Shown piece by piece: positions 15,178-23,154 of a stretch of DNA of 23,423 nt. This stretch comes from an uncultured Oscillospiraceae bacterium (GTDB lineage Bacteria; Bacillota; Clostridia; Oscillospirales; Oscillospiraceae), in contig CAKTHW010000020.1 in NCBI GenBank assembly GCA_934565425.1, positions 1 through 23,423 on the forward strand, in the 5' to 3' direction. The position numbers and the translations under genes are program-made. Each line of letters opens with the position of its first letter. Positions within the stretch are counted from its first letter, which is position 1. Below the pieces are notes generated by a model. The model made no database searches. It saw only the letters and a program-made list of their open reading frames with translations, and was not told where the DNA came from.

Positions 15178-15826
15178 GAAAGAAATCGCAAAACGCTACG
15201 GCCTGCTGGTCCTCGGCCTGTTCTTCGCCGCCCTGGGCGTAGCGTTCACCAAACGGGGCGAGCTGGGTGTCTCCCCCATCTCCTCGGTGGCCAACGTCAT
15301 GAGCTACCAGTTCACCGACCTGACCCTAGGCAGCTGGCTCATCATCTGGAACTGCGTCCTCATCCTGGGGCAGATCCTGCTCCTCCGCCGGAACTTCCAG
15401 CCCATCCAGTTCCTGCAAATCCCCCTCTCCTTCCTCTTCGGCTGGTTCACCGACTTCGGTATGTGGCTGGTCTCCTTCCTCCCCGCCCAGTTCTATGCAG
15501 TCCGCCTGCTCATGGTACTGGTGGGCACCGTGGTCCTGGGCTTTGGCATCACCCTCTCCGTCATCGCCGACCAGATCATGAACTCCGGCGAAGCCTTTGT
15601 CAAAGCCATCTCCGACGTGACCCACGAGGAATTCGGCACCATCAAGGTGGGCTTTGACGTGGCCTGCGTGGTCATCGCTCTGGTGCTCTCCCTGCTCTTC
15701 TTTGAAGGCTCCATCGTGGGCACCCGGGAGGGCACCATCATCGCCGCCCTCTGCACCGGCTTCGTGGTCAAGTTCTTCAGCCGCCGTCTCACCGACCCCC
15801 TCACCGCTCGGCTGACCACCAACTAA
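15170..15826 (+). CDS. YczE/YyaS/YitT-like integral membrane protein
   Basis: This 218-aa protein has about five hydrophobic segments (roughly 10-30, 52-72, 78-100, 108-132, 160-180, with a weaker one near 190-205) and the family-type start GLFFAALGVAFTKRGELGVSPISS. It resembles the YczE/YyaS/YitT group of membrane proteins whose biochemical function is unsettled. The start codon lies inside marR and is preceded by AGAAAGAAGG, so the two genes are coupled. Export or uptake of a compound sensed by the MarR protein is a plausible inference only. Confidence 0.82.
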   Translation: MDKKEIAKRYGLLVLGLFFAALGVAFTKRGELGVSPISSVANVMSYQFTDLTLGSWLIIWNCVLILGQILLLRRNFQPIQFLQIPLSFLFGWFTDFGMWLVSFLPAQFYAVRLLMVLVGTVVLGFGITLSVIADQIMNSGEAFVKAISDVTHEEFGTIKVGFDVACVVIALVLSLLFFEGSIVGTREGTIIAALCTGFVVKFFSRRLTDPLTARLTTN

Positions 15827-15843
15827 ATCCCCCGAAAACCAAC

Positions 15844-15877
15844 AAACCGGAACCATCTCCCGATGGCTCCGGTTTTT
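15844..15877 (+). terminator. Terminator of the marR operon
   Basis: AAACCGGA (15844-15851) pairs with TCCGGTTT (15868-15875), extended by CCATC/GATGG inside, and is followed by five T in total. It lies between the convergent ppk1 gene and this operon. On the minus strand the tail is interrupted (TTTGTTGGTTTT), so it may end ppk1 less efficiently. Confidence 0.8.
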
Positions 15878-15882
15878 CACGT

Positions 15883-18036
15883 TCATTTTGTTCCGTTGTC
15901 TTTCCCATGCACCCAGTGTCCCAACACCCGCTGCCAGAACCCCACCGGCTCCGGCTCCGGTTCCACTGGCTGATGAAAGGACTCCGCCATGAACTGCTCC
16001 TGACTGTTGCAGGCAGTGGACAGGGTGTGTTCCTTCCGGTGATAGGTCCCGTCGGGACAGAGGAAGCTGGCCTTCCCGTTGTCCCGCAGCTGGCAGTCCA
16101 GCACCCACTGCAGCTGTTCTCGAATCTCCCGGTCGTGGACGGGACAGGCGATCTCCACCCGCCGTTTCAGGTTCCGGGTCATCAGGTCAGCGGAGGACAG
16201 GTACATCTTGGCGTCCGCCCCCTTGCCGAAGCAGTAGATGCGGGCGTGCTCCAAAAACCGCCCCACGATGCTGGTCACGTGGATGCGCTCCGTCTCCCCT
16301 GGCACCCCAGGCAGGATGCAGCAGATACCGCGGATGATGAGCTCCACCTGCACCCCCGCCTGGGACGCCGCCCGGAGCTTGTCGATGATGCCCCGTTCGG
16401 TGACGGAATTGGCCTTGATGCAGATATATCCCGCCTCCCCCTTCTCCATTTCTTGGTCAATGAGGACATCCAGCTGTTCCCGGATGCCATAGGGGGACAC
16501 CAGCAGTTCCTGATACTGCCCCGCCAGGTCGTTGACCAGCATATTGCGGAAAAAGCCCACCGCGTCCTGACCGATGCGTTCGGAAGCGGTCATGAGGGTC
16601 AGGTCGGTGTACATGGCGTTGGTCTTCTCGTTGTAGTTGCCGGTGCCGATCTGGGTGATATAGTGCATCTTGCCCTTGTCCCGGAGGGTGATGAGACAAA
16701 TCTTGCTGTGGCACTTGAACCCCTCCATGCCATACACCACCTGGCACCCAGCCTCCTCCAGCAGCTCCGACCAGGCCACGTTGTTGGCCTCGTCAAACCG
16801 TGCCCGCAGCTCCATGAGCACCAGCACTTCCTTTCCATTCTCCGCCGCTCGGCAGAGGATGTGGGCAATCTTAGAGGAGGACGCCAGGCGATAGATGGTG
16901 ATCTTGATGGACAGCACGTCCGGCCGCTCCGCCGCCTCGCTGAGCAGACGCAGGAAGGGGTCTACCGAATCGAAGGGGTAGAACAGCAGTCTGTCCCGCC
17001 GCTGAATTTGGGGCAGGATGTCCTTCTCCCGTTCCAAATCCTCCGGCCACCGGGAGACATACGGCCGATAGCTCAACCGCTTGGCCTTCCCCCGGGACAG
17101 CGCTCCAGCCAGGGCGTACACATACCCCATCTGCAGCGGACAGGGGTCGATGAAGCACTGTTCCCCGTCCACCTGCACCAGCTTGGTCAGGCGGGCAAAA
17201 AACTGCTCAGAAATCTCGTGATTCAGTTCCATCCGCACCACCGCCAACCGCCCCCGCTTTTTCAGCAGCTTCAGCACCTGTTTCCGGAAATCCTCCTCGG
17301 TATCCTCGAACTTTTCCTCGTCAAAGCTGATATCCGCGTTCCGGGTGACGCTGATGAGACAGGTCTCCAGCACCTGATACGCCCCGAACAGGGTCGGCGC
17401 CCAGTGGAGCAAGATCTCCTCCGTCCGGATGAACCGCAGGTCGCTGTCCGGCAGCGTCACATAGGCCGGCAGCGACTGAGGCACCGGCAGGATGCCCACC
17501 GCGCTCTTGCCCTTCTTGTCCTGGAGCTGTGCCGTCACATAGAGTCGCTTGCTGACCAGATGGGGCACCGGGTGGTGGCTGCCGATAATGATGGGGGACA
17601 GGATGGGCAGGATGTTGGCTTTAAAATACCGGTCGATGAACTTCTCCTCTTGGGTGCTCAGGGACTGGTAGTCCACATCCTCCACCCCCGCCTCCGCCAG
17701 GGCGGAACGCACCCCGGCGTAGATGCGTTTCTTCTGTTCGATCAGTCCCGGCACGGTCTCGTAGATGCGCCGCAGCTGCTGGATGGGGGTCATGCCCGTC
17801 TTGTTGTCCACCGCCTCCGGAGAGACCGCAGCCAGGTCAAAGAGGCTGCCCACCCGCACCATGAAGAACTCATCCAGGTTGCTGGAGAAGATGGCCACGA
17901 ACTTCAGCCGTTCCAGCAGCGGGTTGCTCTCGTCCGCCGCCTCCTCTAGGACGCGCTGATTGAAGCGCAGCCAGCTCAGCTCTCGATTTTGGGTGTATCG
18001 GTATCGTTCTGGCCGATTTTCAGCACCTTTTGGCAC
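15883..18036 (-). CDS. ppk1: Polyphosphate kinase 1
   Basis: This 717-aa enzyme reversibly transfers the gamma phosphate of ATP to polyphosphate. The N-terminal domain (NRELSWLRFNQRVLEEA) and head domain (SSNLDEFFMVRVG) are followed by two phospholipase-D-like catalytic domains. The autophosphorylated His is His443 in GFKCHSKICLI, with GTGNYNEKTNAMYTDL after it, and the second essential His is His597 in FLEHARIYCFG. YPFDSVDPFLRLL and IKITIYRLA are also typical. I chose GTG 18036: GGGAGGGG (18042-18049) lies 5 nt before it. A GTG at 18066 has no such site. The gene overlaps ppx by 61 bp. The C-terminal ~60 residues (VEPEPEPV) are variable. Confidence 0.95.
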   Translation of the reverse strand: MPKGAENRPERYRYTQNRELSWLRFNQRVLEEAADESNPLLERLKFVAIFSSNLDEFFMVRVGSLFDLAAVSPEAVDNKTGMTPIQQLRRIYETVPGLIEQKKRIYAGVRSALAEAGVEDVDYQSLSTQEEKFIDRYFKANILPILSPIIIGSHHPVPHLVSKRLYVTAQLQDKKGKSAVGILPVPQSLPAYVTLPDSDLRFIRTEEILLHWAPTLFGAYQVLETCLISVTRNADISFDEEKFEDTEEDFRKQVLKLLKKRGRLAVVRMELNHEISEQFFARLTKLVQVDGEQCFIDPCPLQMGYVYALAGALSRGKAKRLSYRPYVSRWPEDLEREKDILPQIQRRDRLLFYPFDSVDPFLRLLSEAAERPDVLSIKITIYRLASSSKIAHILCRAAENGKEVLVLMELRARFDEANNVAWSELLEEAGCQVVYGMEGFKCHSKICLITLRDKGKMHYITQIGTGNYNEKTNAMYTDLTLMTASERIGQDAVGFFRNMLVNDLAGQYQELLVSPYGIREQLDVLIDQEMEKGEAGYICIKANSVTERGIIDKLRAASQAGVQVELIIRGICCILPGVPGETERIHVTSIVGRFLEHARIYCFGKGADAKMYLSSADLMTRNLKRRVEIACPVHDREIREQLQWVLDCQLRDNGKASFLCPDGTYHRKEHTLSTACNSQEQFMAESFHQPVEPEPEPVGFWQRVLGHWVHGKDNGTK

Positions 18037-18911
18037 AAATACCCCTCCCTTACGCCGTATTTGCACACCACCAATTCCTTCGACTCAAACAGCCGAGCCA
18101 CATGGCGCAGGATGAGCAGACCCGGCACCATGGTGTGGATGCGCTCGGGCACCTGGCGCAGCAGCAGGTCGATGGCCTCCTGGTCGCCGGTCTCCAACAG
18201 CTCACACAGCCCTTCCAACTGCCCCACGGTGACCGTCCGGGTGCCCGGCTTCAGGTGGTACACCCTTTTGCACAGCTTCAAGGTGGCGCGTGCCGTGCCG
18301 CCGACACAGACCAAGGGAGAGCAGGTGGAAAAGTCCAGCAGACCCTTCCCCTCCACCGCTTCCCCGATGGCCTCTTTCATGCGCTTCAAAGCCCCGTCGC
18401 CGGGCAAGATCTTCTTCACATAGGAGCGGTACAAACTCAGCGACCCCACCCGGAAGCTGGCGGACTGGACTGGCTGTCCCTGGTCGAAGACCACCACCTC
18501 CGTACTACCGCCGCCGATGTCCAAAAACGCACCGTCCACACAGGACGCCTCCAGCGCAGCACCGTAGTAGCCCAGCAGCGCTTCTTCCGTCCCGCTGAGC
18601 ACCTCCACGGAAAAACCGGTAGCCGTCTGGATGGCCCACACCGCTTCCGCGGTATTGAAGATGTTCCGCAGGGACGCCGTGGCGAAGACGGCCACATTGA
18701 GAATGTCCAGCGCCACCAACGTCTCCCGGAACTCCAGCAGCCCGCTGCACGCCCGGGCGATGCCCTCCGGCGACAGCCTTCCTTCCTCTACGTATCCAGC
18801 CAATCCGGCCATGCTTTTCTCCCGGAATAAAATCTTAAACTTTTCGCCCACGACTTCATACACCGTCAACCGCATGGAGTTGGAGCCGATGTCAATGATC
18901 GCCTGTTTCAT
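17976..18911 (-). CDS. ppx: Exopolyphosphatase, Ppx/GppA family
   Basis: This 311-aa protein hydrolyses terminal phosphates of polyphosphate or of pppGpp. It has the actin-like ATPase fold with DIGSNSMRL (7-15), SGTEEALLGYYG (106-117) carrying the catalytic-type Glu, DIGGGSTEVV (131-140) and VCVGGTARA. It is short: only the two catalytic lobes are present, without the C-terminal HD-like domains of E. coli Ppx, which is common in Firmicutes. ATG 18911 is chosen because AGAGGAGG lies about 8 nt upstream and the protein starts with the first phosphate-binding strand. Being first in an operon with ppk1, it points to coordinated polyphosphate turnover. Confidence 0.92.
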   Translation of the reverse strand: MKQAIIDIGSNSMRLTVYEVVGEKFKILFREKSMAGLAGYVEEGRLSPEGIARACSGLLEFRETLVALDILNVAVFATASLRNIFNTAEAVWAIQTATGFSVEVLSGTEEALLGYYGAALEASCVDGAFLDIGGGSTEVVVFDQGQPVQSASFRVGSLSLYRSYVKKILPGDGALKRMKEAIGEAVEGKGLLDFSTCSPLVCVGGTARATLKLCKRVYHLKPGTRTVTVGQLEGLCELLETGDQEAIDLLLRQVPERIHTMVPGLLILRHVARLFESKELVVCKYGVREGYLCQKVLKIGQNDTDTPKIES

Positions 18912-19117
18912 CCTATTTTCCTCCTCTCCCGCTGTGTCTAGGCACACTTTCTCTATGTTATCCAAACCTTGGAAATTTATGAGTACACACCTGGCACCTC
19001 CCGCCGGAAGCCCCCTTCTCAGCAGGATCTACCAGGTGTGCCCAACACACGGTTTGTTCATCTTATCAGCCGACCGTGAAATCTAATTGTTGGATTGGGT
19101 AAAATCTTTGTAAAGCG
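18912..19117. other. Leader region of ppx
   Basis: About 200 bp between the terminator of the RNA methyltransferase gene and ppx. It holds the long hairpin (18986-19040). I found no minus-strand promoter pair I would trust; TAAGAT on the minus strand near 19060 is a weak -10 without a -35. No ORF with a ribosome binding site is present. Confidence 0.55.
18986..19040 (-). promoter_or_regulatory. Long hairpin in the ppx leader
   Basis: On the minus strand CACACCTGG (19040-19032) pairs with CCAGGTGTG (18994-18986). After a symmetric 5 x 5 internal loop, CCTGCTG pairs with CGGCGGG using two G-U pairs, and GAAG/CTTC closes a GGGG loop. The two G-U pairs become A-C mismatches on the plus strand, so the RNA form, if real, is minus-strand, in the 5' leader of ppx. 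No U-tract follows, so it is not a terminator. I know no family with this sequence. Confidence 0.45.
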
Positions 19118-19144
19118 AAAAAGACGAGCCCGAAGGCTCGTCTT
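19118..19144 (-). terminator. Terminator of the RNA methyltransferase gene
   Basis: AAGACGAGCC and GGCTCGTCTT (19121-19130, 19135-19144) form a perfect 10-bp stem around CGAA. The minus strand ends in a U-run (A-run 19118-19122 on plus). It lies 13 bp beyond the stop codon. Confidence 0.88.
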
Positions 19145-19157
19145 TCCTCACAATACG

Positions 19158-19985
19158 TCACCGATACCGCAGCTCCCAAAAAGCCACCGCGCTGGCCGCT
19201 GCCACGTTGAGGGAGTCCACCCCGTGGGACATGGGGATGCACACTGTGTGGTCACACCGGGCGATAGTCTCCTCTGCCAGACCGTCCCCCTCGGTGCCCA
19301 GCACGATGGCCAGCTTGTCCGCCTCTTTCAGCACCGGATCCTCGATGCCGATGGCACGGTCGCTCAGCGCCATGGCCGCCGTCTGGAACCCCAGCGCGTT
19401 CAGCCGTTCCAACCCCGGATGGGGCCAGTCCGACGCCTTGTCCCCGATGCGCGTCCAGGGCACCTGGAAGATGGTGCCCATGCTCACCCGTGCCGCGCGG
19501 CGATAAAGAGGGTCGCAGCAAGTGGGCGTCACCAGCACCGCGTCCATGTGCAGGGCAGCGGCGGAGCGGAAGATAGCACCCACGTTAGTGGGGTCCACGA
19601 TGCCCTCCAGCACCGCCACCCGGTGGGCACCCGCGCACAATTCCTCCACGCTGGGCAGCTTCGGCCGCCGCATGGCGCACAGCACCCCACGGGTCAGGGC
19701 AAAGCCGGTAAGCTTGGCCAGCACCTCCCGTTCCGCCGTGAACACCGGCACCCCACCGCACCGGGCGATGATGTCCGCCGCGTCCCCGTCGATGTGGCGA
19801 CGCTCCATGAGCAAGGACACCGGCACACAGCCGGCGTCCAACGCCCGGGCGATGACTTTGGGACTTTCGGCAATAAAAATCCCCTTCTCCGGCTCCAGTC
19901 GATTGCGCAGCTGCGCCTCGGTCAGCCGGGTGAACACATCCAGCTCCGGACGGGTCAGGTCGGTCACTTCTACGATGTTGGGCAT
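19158..19985 (-). CDS. TrmH/SpoU family RNA 2'-O-methyltransferase
   Basis: This 275-aa enzyme should methylate a ribose 2'-OH in rRNA or tRNA with S-adenosylmethionine. An N-terminal substrate-binding domain (about 1-105, with the family segment RLEPEKGIFIAESPKVI) precedes the knotted SPOUT domain. Motif 1 is DPTNVGAIFRSA (131-142) with the catalytic-type Arg140, motif 2 LGTEGDGL (229-236), and motif 3 IPMSHGVDSLNVAAA (250-264). All are intact. ATG 19985 is chosen for the GGGAGGAG just upstream; the in-frame extension to 20063 runs back across the promoter. RlmB/TrmH/TsnR-type substrates cannot be told apart by sequence reading, so no symbol is given. It appears to be a single-gene unit. Confidence 0.92.
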   Translation of the reverse strand: MPNIVEVTDLTRPELDVFTRLTEAQLRNRLEPEKGIFIAESPKVIARALDAGCVPVSLLMERRHIDGDAADIIARCGGVPVFTAEREVLAKLTGFALTRGVLCAMRRPKLPSVEELCAGAHRVAVLEGIVDPTNVGAIFRSAAALHMDAVLVTPTCCDPLYRRAARVSMGTIFQVPWTRIGDKASDWPHPGLERLNALGFQTAAMALSDRAIGIEDPVLKEADKLAIVLGTEGDGLAEETIARCDHTVCIPMSHGVDSLNVAAASAVAFWELRYR

Positions 19986-20024
19986 ACGCTCCTCCCTCTC
20001 TCTGTCTCGAATTTCTTTGGAGCT

Positions 20025-20054
20025 ATTGTACCCCAACCCCGCCCAAAAGTCCAA
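20025..20054 (-). promoter_or_regulatory. Promoter of the RNA methyltransferase gene
   Basis: On the minus strand TTGGAC (20054-20049) and TACAAT (20030-20025) are 18 bp apart, just downstream of the terminator of the preceding gene. The leader would be about 35 nt. Confidence 0.6.
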
Positions 20055-20061
20055 TCCACAC

Positions 20062-20096
20062 AAAAACCACCCTGCGGAACGATTCCGCAGGGTGGT
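20062..20096 (-). terminator. Terminator of the HTH/AI-2E exporter operon
   Basis: ACCACCCTGCGGAA (20066-20079) and TTCCGCAGGGTGGT (20083-20096) form a perfect 14-bp stem around CGA. The minus strand then has a U-run (A-run 20062-20066 on plus). It starts 6 bp after the exporter stop codon. Confidence 0.9.
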
Positions 20097-20102
20097 ATCA
20101 CG

Positions 20103-21248
20103 TTACGCTTTGGGTTTTGCTTTGGCCTTCTTGCCCCGCTGTCTCATATCGCTCTGGAGCAGCCGGTACAAAGTAGCCACAATGGGCACGCTGAGCAACA
20201 TCCCCACGATCCCCAGCATCCCGCCGCCTACGGTGATGGCAGCCAGCACCCACACGCCAGGCAGGCCGATGGAGGTGCCCACCAGCTTGGGGTAGATGAG
20301 GTTGCCCTCCACCTGTTGGAGGATGACCAGGAAGATGACAAAGATGAGGGCCTTCATAGGCGAGATGGTCAGGATGAGCAGCGCACCCACCACCGCACCG
20401 ATGTAAGCGCCGGCGATGGGGATGAGGGCGGTGACCCCCACCAGGGTGCCGATAGCCAGGGCGAAGGGCAGGCGCAAAACCGTCATGCCCAGGATGCACA
20501 GGACGCCCAGGATGATACCGTCAAAGCAGCGTCCCACGATGTAGCCGTGAAAGCACTCGTCCATGGTCTGGAACACATAGTGCGCCCGATCCCAATCCTT
20601 GGGACGGAGATAGGTGCCCAGCAGCCGCCGACCCTGTGCCAGGAGGGTGTCCCGGCCCAGCAGCAGGTAGAGGGCGAAGACCAGAGCCAGCGCCCAGGTG
20701 ACGATGGTGGAGAACACGGAACCGACCGCGCTGACCACCCAGTTGACGGTGCCGCCCACCCCGTGGGTGAGGAACTGGACGGCCTGCTTCACGGCGTTCT
20801 CCCAGTTGGTGTTCTGGAGCCAGTTGATGACCTCTTGGGGCAGCAGGGCGTAGAGCTTGTTCAGGTCGCCCACGCTCTCCAAATCCAGCGATTGCGCCCA
20901 GGTGCTCACCTGAATGTACATCAGCCGCACCGACCGCACCAGCTCCGGCACCACCAGCTTCCCCACCAGGAAGAGCACACCGCCCACCGCTGCCAACGTC
21001 AGCAGCACATACAGGGGCTTGGCACCGGACCCCAGCTTGGGGAACCGCTGTTCCAGCTTCAGCTTGCGTTCAAAGAAGGTCATGGGGATGTTGACCATAT
21101 AGGCCAGCACGAACCCCAAGATCAGCGGTGCGGACGCACCCACGCAGATCTCCGCCAGGTCAGCCAGCACCGACCAGTAGTGGATGGCCAGGTACAGCAG
21201 CAGCCCGCTGATGACCAGACGCCGACAGTCTTTCCATTCCATTTTCAT
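20103..21248 (-). CDS. AI-2E family transporter
   Basis: This 381-aa membrane protein belongs to the AI-2E (formerly UPF0118, TqsA/PerM-like) family. Hydrophobic helices lie near 10-50, 75-95 and 155-185 and in a dense block from about 245 to 355. The family motif region reads IGTLVGVTALIPIAGAYIGAVVG, followed by the ending PKLVGTSIGLPGVWVLAAITVGGGMLGIVGMLLSVPIVA, read as two helices. Members export small molecules or ions; autoinducer-2 export is shown for few, so the substrate is open. The tail is Lys-rich. ATG 21248 has AGGAGG 9 nt upstream; a second ATG two codons later is possible. It starts 21 bp after the HTH gene, so they probably share a transcript. Confidence 0.9.
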   Translation of the reverse strand: MKMEWKDCRRLVISGLLLYLAIHYWSVLADLAEICVGASAPLILGFVLAYMVNIPMTFFERKLKLEQRFPKLGSGAKPLYVLLTLAAVGGVLFLVGKLVVPELVRSVRLMYIQVSTWAQSLDLESVGDLNKLYALLPQEVINWLQNTNWENAVKQAVQFLTHGVGGTVNWVVSAVGSVFSTIVTWALALVFALYLLLGRDTLLAQGRRLLGTYLRPKDWDRAHYVFQTMDECFHGYIVGRCFDGIILGVLCILGMTVLRLPFALAIGTLVGVTALIPIAGAYIGAVVGALLILTISPMKALIFVIFLVILQQVEGNLIYPKLVGTSIGLPGVWVLAAITVGGGMLGIVGMLLSVPIVATLYRLLQSDMRQRGKKAKAKPKA

Positions 21249-21269
21249 CTCCGTCGCCCTCCTCGTTGG

Positions 21270-22700
21270 TCACGGTGCCGTTTTCTCCAGCGCCTCCGCG
21301 ATCCGGATGCCCTCCAGCAACGCGTCGTTCAGATCCCGGGTGGGCAGGACCAGGTCGCTGTTCTCCAGATAGGTGAAGTAGTCGGAAAAGGCATGGATCA
21401 GGTTGTTCTCCTGGAATACATATACCTTCATCCCCTTCATCTGCCGCCGCTGAAGGATGATGCGCTCCTTGGGCGCCACAAAGAAGATAAATTCCGAGGA
21501 CGCCTGTATCTGACTTTCATCCAGCAGATAGATGGGCTTGCTGGGGTTGGGATGATAGAGCATTTCCTTCAGGATCAGCACACGGGCCTTGGGAGAGACC
21601 ACGGGGACGATCTGATCGGAGTACTCCGGCAGGATACCCGTCCGGGCAAAATCCAGGATGCCCTCCCGTGTGCAGAAGCTGACATAGAGGTTCTCCTTCC
21701 GCATATGGCTGATGTACTTCTCCATCAGCGGGGCAAGGGTAGGAGTCTGATACATCCGCAGCACCTCGTCCGGCAGATAGCCGCCAAAGCAGGGTGCAGT
21801 AAAATACTGATACCCACTGCGCCAGAAATCCCAGACGCCATGTTCAACGGCCGATTGACCCACGCCGCCAATATTCTCGATAAAGGGCTTGGCACGGGTG
21901 ACCGCCTCCTGGAACTGAGCGTGACAGGCCACCAGGATGGAGTCGGTGGCGGAGAACAGGGCACGATCCATCCGCGCAGACACCAGCATAACGCCGGAAC
22001 TGGTCATGACGCAGTAGGGGTAGAGGGCACCGATGGTGTCCTCCAGGACGGAGTCGGAATAATAGTAGTATGCCTCGTAGCTGTCCCCGGAGACCGCCAT
22101 GAGAAAGAGCAGGGAATTGAAGAAATTCAGGATGTCCTTGGTCTTCTCCTCCTTGTTCAGGGAGAATTGGATGATCTGCCGCATCCGGATCTTCTTGTTG
22201 CTCTTGTTCTGATAAAAGGATTTCAGATATTTTAAGAAGTCGTTGGGCTGCCGGGGCAGAAAGAGGTCGATCTGCGGCTCGGGCTTGAGCATCTCCGCCT
22301 GTGCCAGATGGCACAGCTCCTGATACACCCGGTTCTCCCCCAGGATGGGGGCACGGGAGACGGAGTAGACCGCTTCGCCGACGAACTCATGGATGGGTCT
22401 CCGGTTCTGACCGGTCAGCAGCGCCAGATCCTCCAAACATTCCGCACAGCCCTTCCGGCTCTCGTAAATGTTCTCGCCGATCTCAGCGATCTGATACATC
22501 TTCCGCAGCTGCTCCTCCTCGCCCGGGGTCAGCTGCAACGCCGCCAAAATGGCCGTCAGATGCTCCTTCGTGGGCATCCGCTTCCCGTTGAGGAACTGAA
22601 AGAAGCTGGAACGGTTGATCTTGGATTCATCGATGATCTGGTTTTTGGATTTTCCGCTGAGTTTGACAAATTGACTTAGTTGATCTGAAAATTTACTCAT
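21270..22700 (-). CDS. XRE-type helix-turn-helix protein with large unknown C-terminal region
   Basis: This 476-aa protein begins with an XRE/Cro-type DNA-binding domain (about 1-62): KNQIIDESKINRSSFFQFLNGK holds the turn and recognition helix. The remaining ~410 residues match no domain I recognise. They are soluble-looking, contain a Cys pair in RKGCAECLEDL near 85, aromatic-rich stretches (YEAYYYYSDS), and a late segment FIFFVAPKERIILQRRQMKGMKVYVFQENN. It could be a ligand-sensing or scaffold region of a transcription factor. ATG 22700 is preferred: AAGGAG lies 12 nt upstream, while the GTG at 22757 has no such site. It precedes the AI-2E exporter gene by 21 bp and may control it. Function unknown. 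Confidence 0.8.
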   Translation of the reverse strand: MSKFSDQLSQFVKLSGKSKNQIIDESKINRSSFFQFLNGKRMPTKEHLTAILAALQLTPGEEEQLRKMYQIAEIGENIYESRKGCAECLEDLALLTGQNRRPIHEFVGEAVYSVSRAPILGENRVYQELCHLAQAEMLKPEPQIDLFLPRQPNDFLKYLKSFYQNKSNKKIRMRQIIQFSLNKEEKTKDILNFFNSLLFLMAVSGDSYEAYYYYSDSVLEDTIGALYPYCVMTSSGVMLVSARMDRALFSATDSILVACHAQFQEAVTRAKPFIENIGGVGQSAVEHGVWDFWRSGYQYFTAPCFGGYLPDEVLRMYQTPTLAPLMEKYISHMRKENLYVSFCTREGILDFARTGILPEYSDQIVPVVSPKARVLILKEMLYHPNPSKPIYLLDESQIQASSEFIFFVAPKERIILQRRQMKGMKVYVFQENNLIHAFSDYFTYLENSDLVLPTRDLNDALLEGIRIAEALEKTAP

Positions 22701-22777
22701 CTGTGATTGATACTCCTTGCTGTGAAAGCTCGCTGTACCGTTGATGTTCTTACGCACTGTATCTTGGGTTAATTGCG

Positions 22778-22806
22778 ATTATATCATTAAGTTTCCAATT
22801 TGAAAA
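22778..22806 (-). promoter_or_regulatory. Promoter of the HTH/AI-2E exporter operon
   Basis: On the minus strand a perfect TATAAT (22783-22778) lies 17 bp from TTTTCA (22806-22801). The spacer and -35 include the near-palindrome TTTCCAATTTGAAA (22792-22805), a possible operator for the HTH protein itself; the operator part is inference. Confidence 0.6.
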
Positions 22807-22884
22807 GACAGGATATGACATTTCAGAAAAATTCCATTTTTATTTTCACTTGGTTCTATTCTTATTCGAACCACTCCCGCCATA

Positions 22885-22922
22885 GCAAAGAGCCTCTGAC
22901 AAGGCTGTCAGAGGCTCTTTGC
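22885..22922. repeat. Perfect 17-bp hairpin without a U-tract
   Basis: GCAAAGAGCCTCTGACA (22885-22901) and TGTCAGAGGCTCTTTGC (22906-22922) pair perfectly around AGGC. Neither strand continues into a clear T-run beyond the stem, and no gene ends beside it. It could be a terminator that uses the internal CTCTTT, or a small mobile palindromic element. Confidence 0.7.
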
Positions 22923-23154
22923 GTTCATCTGTGTTCACGATCAAAAGAAAAGAGAGAGAGTAGTAAATAGGTAAATCAAGGAGTGTTCAAACCGGGCCGC
23001 TTCTTACCCGGCATGGTCATTGTAGCGCAAAAGGACGGGCGAGTGTTGAAAGAACTTTGAATGGAATGTAACGAGTTTGTGAATTGAGACATAAATTAGG
23101 GGATAACCACATACGATAGCAAGTGAATCACGAGAAACCATGGAGGTAGCAGCT

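Larger units (their letters stand above)
22701..23154. other. Gene-free region left of the small ORF
   Basis: This 454-bp stretch contains the HTH gene promoter, an inverted repeat TGGTTC-N11-GAACCA (22851-22873), the 17-bp hairpin (22885-22922), a purine-rich stretch (about 22944-22962), and a CCGGG/CCCGG hairpin (22992-23011). I found no promoter I trust for the small plus-strand ORF that follows. Confidence 0.55.

Noticed and set aside
15907..17949. 680-codon plus-strand frame opposite ppk1
   Set aside because: Shadow of ppk1; His/Gln/Leu/Arg-rich without motifs and no ribosome binding site.
18986..19040. Small signal recognition particle RNA
   Set aside because: The rod shape is similar, but the conserved GGTCAGG/GGAAGGAAGCAGC apex of SRP RNA is missing.
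19095..22235. 1046-codon plus-strand frame spanning the methyltransferase, exporter and HTH genes
   Set aside because: It crosses three genes, two terminators and a promoter of the opposite strand, and its translation has no domain.
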